Part shown: piece by piece, positions 1 to 6,733 of the stretch
How the letters are laid out: every line of letters begins with the position of its first letter
How positions within the stretch are numbered: position 1 is the first letter of the stretch
From: Candidatus Bathyarchaeota archaeon
GTDB lineage: Archaea > Thermoproteota > Bathyarchaeia > 40CM-2-53-6 > RBG-13-38-9
Assembly (NCBI GenBank): GCA_023144075.1
Contig: JAGLGJ010000053.1
Location: 1-7,355, forward strand
Direction of reading: 5' to 3'
DNA length: 7,355 bases
Program-made: the position numbers and the translations under genes
The notes under the pieces: model-generated
The model's input: the letters and a program-made list of their open reading frames with translations, nothing else
The model's database searches: none
Told to the model about the DNA's origin: nothing

Positions 1-1442
1 CTAATTTCAACGTCTTGAATTGCCCCCCGGCCTGAGCGTGTTTTAAATATCTCATTTTTGATTTTTTGCTCGGCAGCCTTTACGATAAAGCTGTGAACGT
101 CCAAATCATTAGGACAAGCTTCTTCACATCGACCGCAACCAACACAAACATCGTACAAATCATTTAGTAAGCTCAAATCGCCTCCCGCTGCAGCATCAAT
201 AGCCTCAGGAATTAACATGTCGTTGGGACAAGATCTTCTACATTCACTACATTTGGTGCATCGTTTTGCTTCAAGAATTAATTCATCTAATTCAGGAAGA
301 TTTTTGAATTTCTTTCTCTTTGGGGCAATGCCTAATGAAGTCCTTACTGCTACTTCCCCAACTTTATCTGGATCAAGAATCAATACGCCAAGCGTTTTCC
401 CTTGAATCAAGTCCGCTACAATCTCATCTGTGGGATCTTTTGTTCTATCTTTGAGTCCAAGACAATTCTTTGAGCTTGATGCTATGACTGGGGCTTTGAT
501 CTTTTTAGCCTCTTCCAATGCATCAGCTCTAATACATTGTTCATCTACTACTATCACATCAGGTATGCCGCTTCGAATGAATCGTAGTTGCCATGAAATT
601 GGTCCAACTATCTTGGCTTTAGGATCGTATCTGGTTATGTCATGGGCAGTACAGCAGAGTCCACACACTTCTAATTGGCCAGCCAAGTCTTTCTCGCTCA
701 TATAATCCATAATTCCAATTGCAGGTGGAACGTTGTGGCCAACTACCATGATTACAGGTTTTGATGAGTCTACAACTCCTAATCCTGTGTCAACTAGGGC
801 TGCTTCAGGGTCACTCTTTGGGAAACCCAATGTTGAGATTTGTGCTAGATCAGCAATTTCTAATGCAACATGATCCATTGTTCCTGCATGGAATACTTTG
901 GATTCGAAATCTAGGTTGCTTCCTTCTTGACCAGTGTGTGTTGATGATAGTAGTTGTATTATTTCGCTTTCCACATAATCTAGTATCTCCTCGATATCGC
1001 CTAGATGTCTAGGTTTGATTCCAGTGACAAGTTGAGTAACAGGTGCGATAATGTCGACATTAGTTCCACCGACATCAAGAGTGCTTTTGCGTCCAAATTT
1101 TTTAATTAAATATTCTACTAGATGCCGTCCATGTGCGGTATGAGTTGCAGCACCGATACAGCAGGCAATAAGGACGATCCTCGATTGTTGGGCCTCCATA
1201 TTTAGACCACACGCGCCTCTCTTACCATCTGAGAGGTCACACTTTCCGAATGTGCATAAACAGCATAAATCACAAAATGGCATGTAGAAAGGTTTGTAAC
1301 GTTCTAAGAGCTTCATGTCCCACTCCCTTAGATCCGTAGATGAAGGGAAGGGTGTTGGTCCAAGAAGTCGGTCAGCTGTTTTTTCGGAAATTCCACCGAC
1401 TGATAATTTAATGTCTTTCATAAGGCCGAAGCCGGTCTTCAT
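1..1442 (-). CDS. cdhA: CO dehydrogenase/acetyl-CoA synthase complex, alpha subunit (CdhA), N-terminal ~480 codons; 3' end outside window
   Basis: This is the nickel-iron CO dehydrogenase subunit of the archaeal CODH/ACS complex, which interconverts CO2 and CO for acetyl-CoA synthesis or cleavage. The reading frame has no stop from 1442 to the left edge. Visible signatures are the Cys-rich N-terminal motif CDLCCLCTFGKC (residues 57-68) followed by KRGACG, the His motif HTAHGRH (101-107), a CGLCC motif (260-264), and two ferredoxin-type motifs starting at C395 (CTKCSECRRSCP) and C433 (CVGCGRCEEACP) that mark the archaeal CdhA type. The family is usually about 770-800 residues, so the C-terminal third with further C-cluster ligands lies beyond the window. 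The ATG at 1442 has AAGGA-like bases just upstream. A TTG at 1478 would add 12 residues, and the ATG at 1316 would cut into conserved sequence (GPTPF...LREWD). The gene follows cooC on the same strand. Family assignment is firm; the exact start is less so. Confidence 0.96.
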   Translation of the reverse strand, partial: MKTGFGLMKDIKLSVGGISEKTADRLLGPTPFPSSTDLREWDMKLLERYKPFYMPFCDLCCLCTFGKCDLSDGKRGACGLNMEAQQSRIVLIACCIGAATHTAHGRHLVEYLIKKFGRKSTLDVGGTNVDIIAPVTQLVTGIKPRHLGDIEEILDYVESEIIQLLSSTHTGQEGSNLDFESKVFHAGTMDHVALEIADLAQISTLGFPKSDPEAALVDTGLGVVDSSKPVIMVVGHNVPPAIGIMDYMSEKDLAGQLEVCGLCCTAHDITRYDPKAKIVGPISWQLRFIRSGIPDVIVVDEQCIRADALEEAKKIKAPVIASSSKNCLGLKDRTKDPTDEIVADLIQGKTLGVLILDPDKVGEVAVRTSLGIAPKRKKFKNLPELDELILEAKRCTKCSECRRSCPNDMLIPEAIDAAAGGDLSLLNDLYDVCVGCGRCEEACPNDLDVHSFIVKAAEQKIKNEIFKTRSGRGAIQDVEI

Positions 1443-1479
1443 TTCCTTTATATTAAGTTCAATGTTTCTTTTTTTCAAC

Positions 1480-1496
1480 TGGGTATTTCACACCCA
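1480..1496 (-). other. Short inverted repeat in the cdhA leader
   Basis: TGGGT (1480-1484) and ACCCA (1492-1496) are complementary arms around a 7-base spacer, just upstream of the cdhA start. It could be a small RNA hairpin or a protein site, but a 5-bp stem can easily arise by chance. Confidence 0.2.
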
Positions 1497-1528
1497 AGAA
1501 ACGTTAGGTCAGTATATTCATGCTCTGA

Positions 1529-1538
1529 TACTTAAAAA
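1529..1538 (-). promoter_or_regulatory. Candidate TATA box for cdhA
   Basis: On the minus strand this reads TTTTTAAGTA, a plausible archaeal TATA element about 90 bases before the ATG at 1442. It predicts a transcription start near 1505 and a leader of about 60 bases. If real, cdhA can be transcribed separately from cooC, which ends about 90 bases further upstream. No transcript data are available. Confidence 0.35.
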
Positions 1539-1562
1539 TCCTTGTATACGATAATGTTCGAA

Positions 1563-1578
1563 CCTACCTACCTACCTA
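1563..1578. repeat. Four tandem copies of CCTA
   Basis: Four perfect CCTA units (AGGT on the other strand) lie in the cooC-cdhA intergenic region, upstream of the candidate cdhA TATA box. It is a short simple-sequence tract with no assigned role. Its copy number could vary by slippage. Confidence 0.75.
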
Positions 1579-1627
1579 ATTAAGATTGATTTACAGTAAC
1601 ATAGCTGTCAAACAAATGTCTAAGGGA

Positions 1628-2365
1628 TCACAAAATATTCTCTAATATCTTTTTAATAGAAATATACGAAGGGGAATCGGATGGTAAATCGAGCAATGAT
1701 CTACCTTTGATAACGGATGACTCTACATTTTCATCATGTGCTATTTTTCCTAAATATTTAAAACCAGTATCTTCTGCTTGCTTCTTCAGATTTTCAGGGA
1801 AATTATATCCGCCTATTAGGTAGAGGTGTTCAAATTTGATTTTAACCTCTTGCATTATTCGTTGGGCTCTTATCAAATGATCAAAAGCTTTTTTTGAAGG
1901 ATTTAGAATCTCGAAAATATATTCTACCTCTGATGATATTCTTCTGTTTAAATGCTCTAGGCCAGCAGGGGAATCTATCAAAACATTCTGATAGTTTTTC
2001 GATAATGTCAAAAGTATTTTTTTTAGGAGATCATTTGGTAGACAGTAACAACCCTCCTTCCATTTAGTTCCAATAGCTATTAGATCGAAGAAATCAGTTT
2101 CATGAAGATTCTCGATAATTTGAGGTTCAAGTCTCTCTATTGGTGATGTACCTGAGATGCTACCGCCTTTTTCTTTAAATTCATAAAGAATTTCAGAGAT
2201 CGTTTTTTTAAGTTCTACTCCCACCATTTCACTTAGATTTTGATCAGGGTCGGCATCAACAAGAAGTAGAGGCGTATTGTTTTTTTCAATAAAGTATTTA
2301 GTAAGTAACGCGATGAAACTCGTTTTACCTGTTCCGCCTCTTCCAATTGTAACAATTCTTCTCAT
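1628..2365 (-). CDS. cooC: CooC, CO dehydrogenase nickel-insertion ATPase
   Basis: A MinD/NifH-class P-loop ATPase that supplies nickel to the CO dehydrogenase C-cluster. Residues are counted from the ATG at 2365. It has a deviant Walker A at 8-15 (GRGGTGKT), VDADPDQNL at 36-44, the metal-binding CxC in GCYCLPN (C106, C108), and the Walker B region IDSPAGLEHLNRR at 130-142, all in the order typical of CooC. At 245 residues it is close to the usual 250-260. The first position of the P-loop signature is Arg (R9), where CooC and MinD relatives usually have Lys. A TTG at 2377, two bases after a GGAGAG stretch, would add four residues (frame MCFT-MRRIV). I prefer the ATG because family members begin right before this strand. 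It lies upstream of cdhA on the same strand, the expected client. AcsF, the bacterial ACS maturation homologue, is the alternative, but the neighbour argues for CooC. Confidence 0.92.
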   Translation of the reverse strand: MRRIVTIGRGGTGKTSFIALLTKYFIEKNNTPLLLVDADPDQNLSEMVGVELKKTISEILYEFKEKGGSISGTSPIERLEPQIIENLHETDFFDLIAIGTKWKEGCYCLPNDLLKKILLTLSKNYQNVLIDSPAGLEHLNRRISSEVEYIFEILNPSKKAFDHLIRAQRIMQEVKIKFEHLYLIGGYNFPENLKKQAEDTGFKYLGKIAHDENVESSVIKGRSLLDLPSDSPSYISIKKILENIL

Positions 2366-2413
2366 TGTGAAACACAACTCTCCATCTTGAAGATTGTTTG
2401 ATGTAATCTTTTG

Positions 2414-2422
2414 TTTTATATT
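2414..2422 (-). promoter_or_regulatory. Candidate TATA box for cooC
   Basis: AATATAAAA on the minus strand is centred about 53 bases before the ATG at 2365. A start of transcription near 2393 would give a leader of about 16-28 bases, depending on which start codon is used. It lies in the 108-base gap after the ATP-grasp gene and suggests that cooC has its own promoter. Confidence 0.45.
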
Positions 2423-2473
2423 CTATTCAAATGAACTTGTAATTGTTAATGCCTATATTTGAAATCAATATCG

Positions 2474-3346
2474 CTAGTTATTTTGATAGGATGATATGTA
2501 TTCTGCGATCAGATCTGATATTGAAATCTCAGTTGTCAATTGTAACCCTCTCCAACCTGGTTGAGAATTTATTTCTAAAACTATGGGCGGATCACCTTCT
2601 ATTATATCAACACCTGCAATTTCACAACCAATCGCACTAGCAGCTTTTATTGCTACTTGCTCTAGATCACCAGATATTTCAATATGTATTGGTTTTGCAC
2701 CCTTGCTTACATTTGTCTTCCAAGATTTGCCTTTTCTCCTCATGGCAGCTGCTACTTTATTCCCTATTACAAATGCTCGAATATCTGAGGTCCCATGCTC
2801 AATATACTCTTGAACATAGAGGATTTGCTTGTTGAATTTTAAAGTTCTAAAAACTCTTTCTGCTACATCAATGTCAGATATTCTTGCGGCGCCTATTCCT
2901 CTGGATCCAAAAATTGGTTTGATTATGACATCTGATCCAAAACGTGTAAATGCCGTCATGGCTTCTCTAACGTTTTCAGTTACTATTGTTTGAGGAACTC
3001 GGATTCCATATTCAGACATTATCGCTAAAGTATTGTATTTATCAGCTGCCTTCTCTATGGCCAATGGATTATTGATAACTTTCAAATTAGACCTTGATAA
3101 TTTCTGCAACAGATTTAATCTGAATATTATTTGTTCTAAGGATCCTCTTCCTATTGGTCTGACTAATAATGTGTCAAGATCGCTCAAATCTAAATTTTTA
3201 AAACTTGCAGATGGAATCAAACCTACGCGTGCAACAAGATCCTCAAATGTGAAACAAGATGTTTCAAAACCTTGTTTCTTGAAAGATTCCTTAAGCTGAT
3301 TAGAGCACCAAGCGTTCTCGTTTCGAGTAAGTAAACCAACTTTCAT
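2474..3346 (-). CDS. RimK-family ATP-grasp glutamate ligase, MptN-like
   Basis: A 290-residue ATP-grasp ligase of the RimK family, whose members use ATP to add glutamate (or a similar amino acid) to a carboxylate through an acyl-phosphate. Visible parts are an N-terminal Rossmann-like segment (MKVGLLTRN), the ATP-binding strand and glycine loop IIKPIFGSRGIG (141-152), the adenine-region strand VQEYIEHG with SDIRAFVIG (178-195), the WKTNVSKGA loop (209-217), and the metal site GVDII...VLEINSQPGWRG (245-267). The length fits RimK, MptN and CofF. MptN makes tetrahydrosarcinapterin from tetrahydromethanopterin, while CofF caps F420. The neighbouring CitG-like and CofE-like genes and CODH make a pterin role the better guess, but the substrate cannot be read from the sequence. 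LysX-type or ribosomal RimK activity is less likely. The ATG at 3346 has no clear ribosome site, consistent with a short leader. Confidence 0.9.
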   Translation of the reverse strand: MKVGLLTRNENAWCSNQLKESFKKQGFETSCFTFEDLVARVGLIPSASFKNLDLSDLDTLLVRPIGRGSLEQIIFRLNLLQKLSRSNLKVINNPLAIEKAADKYNTLAIMSEYGIRVPQTIVTENVREAMTAFTRFGSDVIIKPIFGSRGIGAARISDIDVAERVFRTLKFNKQILYVQEYIEHGTSDIRAFVIGNKVAAAMRRKGKSWKTNVSKGAKPIHIEISGDLEQVAIKAASAIGCEIAGVDIIEGDPPIVLEINSQPGWRGLQLTTEISISDLIAEYISSYQNN

Positions 3347-3380
3347 TAATGTAGACCATGTTTTTCTTCATCAACACTCC

Positions 3381-3390
3381 TATAAATATA
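3381..3390 (-). promoter_or_regulatory. TATA box in the divergent intergenic region
   Basis: On the minus strand this reads TATATTTATA, centred about 39 bases before the ATP-grasp start at 3346. It predicts transcription from about 3360 with a leader of roughly 14 bases. The element also reads TATAAATATA on the plus strand and might serve the CofE-like gene, but that would need a leader of about 55 bases. The spacing fits the minus-strand gene better. Confidence 0.55.
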
Positions 3391-3464
3391 ATCTACAATC
3401 ATCTGAAAGACTCGTAAGTTTAGATTATTCATTGTGATGTTAAAACAAGGTTGAACGATTCAAA

Positions 3465-4310
3465 TTGAGGAAATACAGAACCATTGCTCCAAGATCAAGA
3501 TATTGGAAGCCAAACATAGATTATAAAATGGCTCTACAAAAACTCGTCAAGGATCGAATACGTGATAATGATGTTATAGTAATCTCCGAGAAAGCTATTG
3601 CAACGGCTTCTGGTAGAATATGCGACGAATCTAAGTACAAACCTTACTTGTTAGCTAAATTCTTAGCAGTTTTCTGGATGCGTATAGTGTGGGGACATTT
3701 TCTAGCACCGTTTTCAAGGATGAGTAAAAACAACATTAGTAGATTACAACAGTATCCATTCAAAGAGGGGTCATCACATAAGCAAGTGACTTTACATTAT
3801 GCAGGCTTTCTTCAATCACTCCGCCATGGTTCTGAGGGCGGAATTGATGTTAGTAACTTACCTTATGCATATTCTTGCATTCCATTTGTGGATCCAGAAA
3901 TTATTGCATTGGATATGCGACGTTATATCGAGGAAATTCTAGATAGGAATGTTGATGTGATGATATTGGATTCAGATAAGACATATAGTTTTTTTAGTTT
4001 TCATTTATCGCCTAGAAAAAGTTGTTTAAACGGCATTCATTGCTTTGGGGTAATAGCGTTTATATTAGGACGTTTTTTCAAGTTAAAACCGCGTTCAACT
4101 CCAATAGCTTTTACAAGAAAAGAGAAGAATCCTGAAGAAGCCCTTCGGATAGCGGCTTTATCTAACAGAGCTCGTGGCGATGGTGCGGGTCGAACAATTT
4201 GGGATGTTGCTGAACGTTTCAAAGTTGACTTCACTGGAGTAACTTGGAACATGTTAGAGAATATTCCACATTATCCTGTTGTTATCGTAAGAAAAAGTGC
4301 ACATGTATAA
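3465..4310 (+). CDS. Divergent CofE-like (F420-0:L-glutamate ligase family) protein
   Basis: A 281-residue member of the F420-0:gamma-glutamyl ligase family, whose CofE enzymes use GTP and divalent metal to attach glutamate to coenzyme F420. Family marks are VIVISEKAIATASGR (37-51), HGSEGGIDVSNLP (121-133), the DP...DMRRYIEE segment (143-157), and a C-terminal ALSNRARGDGAGRTIWDVAERF (231-252) matching the family's DxxG...AD region. The CofE segment normally like DTFGRPWR is here DSDKTYSFFSFHLSPR (169-184), so this is a distant paralogue and its substrate may not be F420-0. It also has an RYWKP N-terminus (12-16). The start is TTG at 3465; an upstream in-frame TAA leaves no ATG or GTG before it, and the ATG at 3528 would lose the conserved-looking N-terminus. 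It is divergent from the ATP-grasp gene and convergent with the CitG-like gene. Hydrophobic stretches near 62-82 and 193-206 are probably buried core, not clear membrane spans. Confidence 0.85.
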   Translation: MRKYRTIAPRSRYWKPNIDYKMALQKLVKDRIRDNDVIVISEKAIATASGRICDESKYKPYLLAKFLAVFWMRIVWGHFLAPFSRMSKNNISRLQQYPFKEGSSHKQVTLHYAGFLQSLRHGSEGGIDVSNLPYAYSCIPFVDPEIIALDMRRYIEEILDRNVDVMILDSDKTYSFFSFHLSPRKSCLNGIHCFGVIAFILGRFFKLKPRSTPIAFTRKEKNPEEALRIAALSNRARGDGAGRTIWDVAERFKVDFTGVTWNMLENIPHYPVVIVRKSAHV

Positions 4311-4318
4311 CGAGGAAG

Positions 4319-5272
4319 CTAGGGGCGGTACCCATTCAGAGTAGCAATGGTTAATGATGAGCAAGTAAGATCTGCCGTTGTTCCTGGATTCAATCTATGA
4401 CCTCCTGTTCTAAGTCTAATATCTAGAGCTGCAAGTTTTTCTCTTCCCAGCTCTGAAGTCATTCCACCAACTTCGAGTGCTTTGGACACGGCTGTTGATA
4501 TCTCTTGGGCTCTCACCGAATCAGTTTTTCTGGCAATTAGTGTATCGGGAAACATTGACAATATCTTAAGAAAGGTATGTACTATGGCGGTATTGCAGTT
4601 ATGATGTTCCTGTATTTGATTGAGAAAATATGGATAGCCTATTTGAAAAGTTATTTTAAAATCATTTGCCCATTCTGATGAAATCGCATCATAATCTGAA
4701 GAAATCTGAAATATCTCAAAGAGTGATATTGATGAATTCAATATTTCCCGACGTGAATTTTCTTTTGTTACATCAAATCTATCTGAAGATCCTAAACCCC
4801 CGGCATCAGATAATTTGATGGCGTCATAGACAAATATTGCATCTTCAGGTGTTGTTGAATGTGTTATTTTACTTAATGAGCTCTTTAAATTATTCACGCT
4901 TTTTGATGTTTTTAACCAAGTTAAACCTGCGGCAGCAGAAATTGGAACTAAAAGTAGTATCGAGCCAAGAATAGTGTTTCCGCCATGCTGCCATTGCATC
5001 ATAGAGGATGTGGCTTTGTAAATGATTCTACCTAGTTCAATTTGTTTATAGTCTATATCTCCTGATGCTACTAGCATACCTTGTTTGGTTGCTTCTCTTA
5101 TGGCCTGACCTACAGCTATTGATGAGGCTAGAAAGTGTTCATATTTTGTATCTTCAAAATCTGCTGTTCGATGTATGTTTCCAGGTTTTGGATATGCACT
5201 TGATTCCAAGAGTAATGCAAGTTGCGAACAGCCAGAGACATATTCTATAATGTTCGTAGAGTTAAGATCCAT
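4319..5272 (-). CDS. CitG-like protein (triphosphoribosyl-dephospho-CoA synthase family)
   Basis: A 317-residue protein of the CitG/MdcB family. CitG joins the ribose of ATP to dephospho-CoA, releasing adenine and creating an alpha-glycosidic bond. Motifs seen are ESSAYPKPGNIHR (23-35), DFEDTKYEHFLAS (38-50), HGGNTILGSILLL (96-108), DAGGLG (156-161) and RLNPGTTADL (293-302), in family order and with near-usual length. No citrate lyase or malonate decarboxylase genes are present to need a CoA-derived prosthetic group, so classical CitG function is unlikely. Similar proteins occur beside tetrahydromethanopterin genes, as I recall also in methylotrophic bacteria, and a phosphoribosyl-transfer step in that pathway is my inferred role. 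The stop lies 8 bases from the stop of the CofE-like gene, so the two run tail to tail. The ATG at 5272 has no obvious ribosome site and sits about 28 bases from a TATA-like element. Confidence 0.87.
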   Translation of the reverse strand: MDLNSTNIIEYVSGCSQLALLLESSAYPKPGNIHRTADFEDTKYEHFLASSIAVGQAIREATKQGMLVASGDIDYKQIELGRIIYKATSSMMQWQHGGNTILGSILLLVPISAAAGLTWLKTSKSVNNLKSSLSKITHSTTPEDAIFVYDAIKLSDAGGLGSSDRFDVTKENSRREILNSSISLFEIFQISSDYDAISSEWANDFKITFQIGYPYFLNQIQEHHNCNTAIVHTFLKILSMFPDTLIARKTDSVRAQEISTAVSKALEVGGMTSELGREKLAALDIRLRTGGHRLNPGTTADLTCSSLTIATLNGYRP

Positions 5273-5294
5273 AATCTATTTCATCAGTATATGT

Positions 5295-5304
5295 TATCTT
5301 ATAG
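5295..5304 (-). promoter_or_regulatory. Candidate TATA box for the CitG-like gene
   Basis: CTATAAGATA on the minus strand is centred about 28 bases upstream of the ATG at 5272, the distance expected for a leaderless or nearly leaderless archaeal transcript. The missing ribosome site in front of this gene agrees with that. Confidence 0.45.
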
Positions 5305-5516
5305 TCTTGTCGATAGAACCCTTGACAAAATTTGATTAGAAGAGCAAGTTCAAAATAAGAATTTTAAAACAAACATGTAATGAATCATAGTGTATGTCAA
5401 AGAAAATACTCTCCGGATGTCATTAATTTACTAATTCATGTTTACAGCTGGGCATTATAGTTCAATAGCTCTGTGCATTAGTTTCTATGTAAAAGCTTAT
5501 CGAAAGATATGTAATC
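5305..5516. other. Divergent intergenic region with no recognised gene
   Basis: AT-rich spacer between the CitG-like gene and the nucleotidyltransferase. It should hold the promoter of the latter. Weak candidates are CATTATAG near 5454 and CTATGTAAAAG near 5486, neither convincing. I see no tRNA fold or long repeat here. Confidence 0.4.
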
Positions 5517-6608
5517 GTGTACCACACTAAAATAATCCATATGGAGGAAGAGCTTATCCCCAGAAAAGATTTTAGAGATCGTGATTTCATAGAAACAAAC
5601 GATGGCCTATTTTTTACAGTCGTAGGTTATGTTCATCCAAATGAAAAGATCCTTGCATATCTGAAATATTACCCCAGATCTGGCGGTAAATGGTCTCGTT
5701 CAGGCAGTAATTATGAGAGGGCTATAAAATTCTATGATATCCCTCATCTTAAAGAAACCTTAAAGATACTCGAAAAAAATTGGCCAAAATACTTGTACAA
5801 AGATGAATTACTAAACATATCTTTTAGTGCTGTTCCGAAAGACTTGATCCATGTCCATTATAAGCCTGAAGAGAAATTAGGTAAACTGCTTAATTCTTCA
5901 AAATTGGATCCGCTCCAAAGAAAAACAATTGATGTTGCCACAATTCTATCTAAAAAAAGTGGTATCAAGCTTCAAAATTTTGGGATATCTGGTTCAGTAC
6001 TAATTGACCTACATCAAACAAGCTTCTCTGATATTGATCTCATTACTTATGGGAAGAAACATGGTTGGATGGTTAGAGAGGCACTTTTAAGCCTTATTCG
6101 TTCAGGGAGGTCTAAAATAGAGCCCTTTCCTAAAAATGAAGTACCGACACCTTCTAGAAAAAAAAGACTTAGTTTGATGAATAAAATGCAACTCAAATTG
6201 TTTTATGATCGGAAATGGAATCGTGGAGTTATCGATGGGACTCCTTTCTCTGTAAATCCAGTTCTTACACCTAATGATATTCAAGGAATGTATGGAGAAT
6301 ATGGTTGTGAACCTTTGGGAATAGTGGAAGCTGAAGCAACAGTGACTGATTCTTCAGAGAGCATATTTGTTCCTGCAAGATATCTTGTATCAGCTGTAAA
6401 ACTCAATAAAAATGTGAAAATTAATGATGTTAAAGAGGTAATCAGTTATGATAGGGACTACGGTGACATAGCTTATGATGGGGAAAAAATTCTAATTCGT
6501 GGTAAATTAGAAAGAGTTGAATGCCTACATTATGGAACTACATACTATAGGATAGTGATAGGATCAATTGAAGGCGAAGGAACTGATTATATCAAAATTG
6601 CTTCCTAA
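5517..6608 (+). CDS. Predicted archaeal nucleotidyltransferase (Pol-beta-type domain)
   Basis: A 363-residue protein with a nucleotidyltransferase core in the middle. GISGSVL (156-162) supplies the glycine-serine turn, and SDIDLI (171-176) gives the metal-binding D172 and D174. It resembles an archaeal family described only as predicted nucleotidyltransferases (COG1665 as I recall). The N-terminal ~120 residues contain DFIETNDGLFFTVVGYVHP and a KYYPRSGGKW stretch, looking like a small separate beta-rich domain. The last ~50 residues (RGKLERVECLHYG...) are also beta-rich. No signal peptide or membrane span is visible, so it is probably cytoplasmic. The substrate, whether RNA, protein or a small molecule, is unknown. 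The longest frame starts at GTG 5517; an ATG at 5541 (residue 9) begins MEEELIPRKDF and may be the real start. No toxin or antitoxin partner lies beside it. Its link to the cofactor genes is unclear. Confidence 0.8.
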   Translation: MYHTKIIHMEEELIPRKDFRDRDFIETNDGLFFTVVGYVHPNEKILAYLKYYPRSGGKWSRSGSNYERAIKFYDIPHLKETLKILEKNWPKYLYKDELLNISFSAVPKDLIHVHYKPEEKLGKLLNSSKLDPLQRKTIDVATILSKKSGIKLQNFGISGSVLIDLHQTSFSDIDLITYGKKHGWMVREALLSLIRSGRSKIEPFPKNEVPTPSRKKRLSLMNKMQLKLFYDRKWNRGVIDGTPFSVNPVLTPNDIQGMYGEYGCEPLGIVEAEATVTDSSESIFVPARYLVSAVKLNKNVKINDVKEVISYDRDYGDIAYDGEKILIRGKLERVECLHYGTTYYRIVIGSIEGEGTDYIKIAS

Positions 6609-6693
6609 ATGAAAAAACATGTTTTATTGACACGCGCCAGTAGTAACAGCTTTAAGGAAGTATGCTTTTCACTCCAGCAATAAAGGAACAGAC

Positions 6694-6712
6694 TATCAAT
6701 TAATAATTGATA
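6694..6712. promoter_or_regulatory. 19-nt perfect palindrome, candidate operator/TATA element
   Basis: TATCAATTAATAATTGATA has two perfectly complementary 9-base arms around one central A. Its centre (6703) is about 31 bases before the ATG at 6734, where the TATA box of a short-leader archaeal transcript would sit, and its core TTAATAATT is itself TATA-like. A dimeric repressor bound here would block TBP. This is a structural observation; no binding protein is identified. Confidence 0.5.
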
Positions 6713-6733
6713 ACCGTAAGACAAACGTGAAGA

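Noticed and set aside
217..1012. Plus-strand open frames of 62-91 codons
   Set aside because: They lie antisense to cdhA, whose motifs fit the family throughout. Their products are low-complexity shadows.
2583..3299. Several plus-strand frames of 61-88 codons over the ATP-grasp gene
   Set aside because: They are antisense to a well-supported RimK-family gene and show no motifs of their own.
5440..5485. GTTCAATAGCTC resembling a tRNA T-loop
   Set aside because: No matching acceptor, D or anticodon stems could be drawn around it.
6614..6625. Palindrome AAAACATGTTTT just after the nucleotidyltransferase stop, as a terminator
   Set aside because: There is no loop, the stem is nearly all A-T and only a short T run follows. 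It is not a convincing hairpin terminator.
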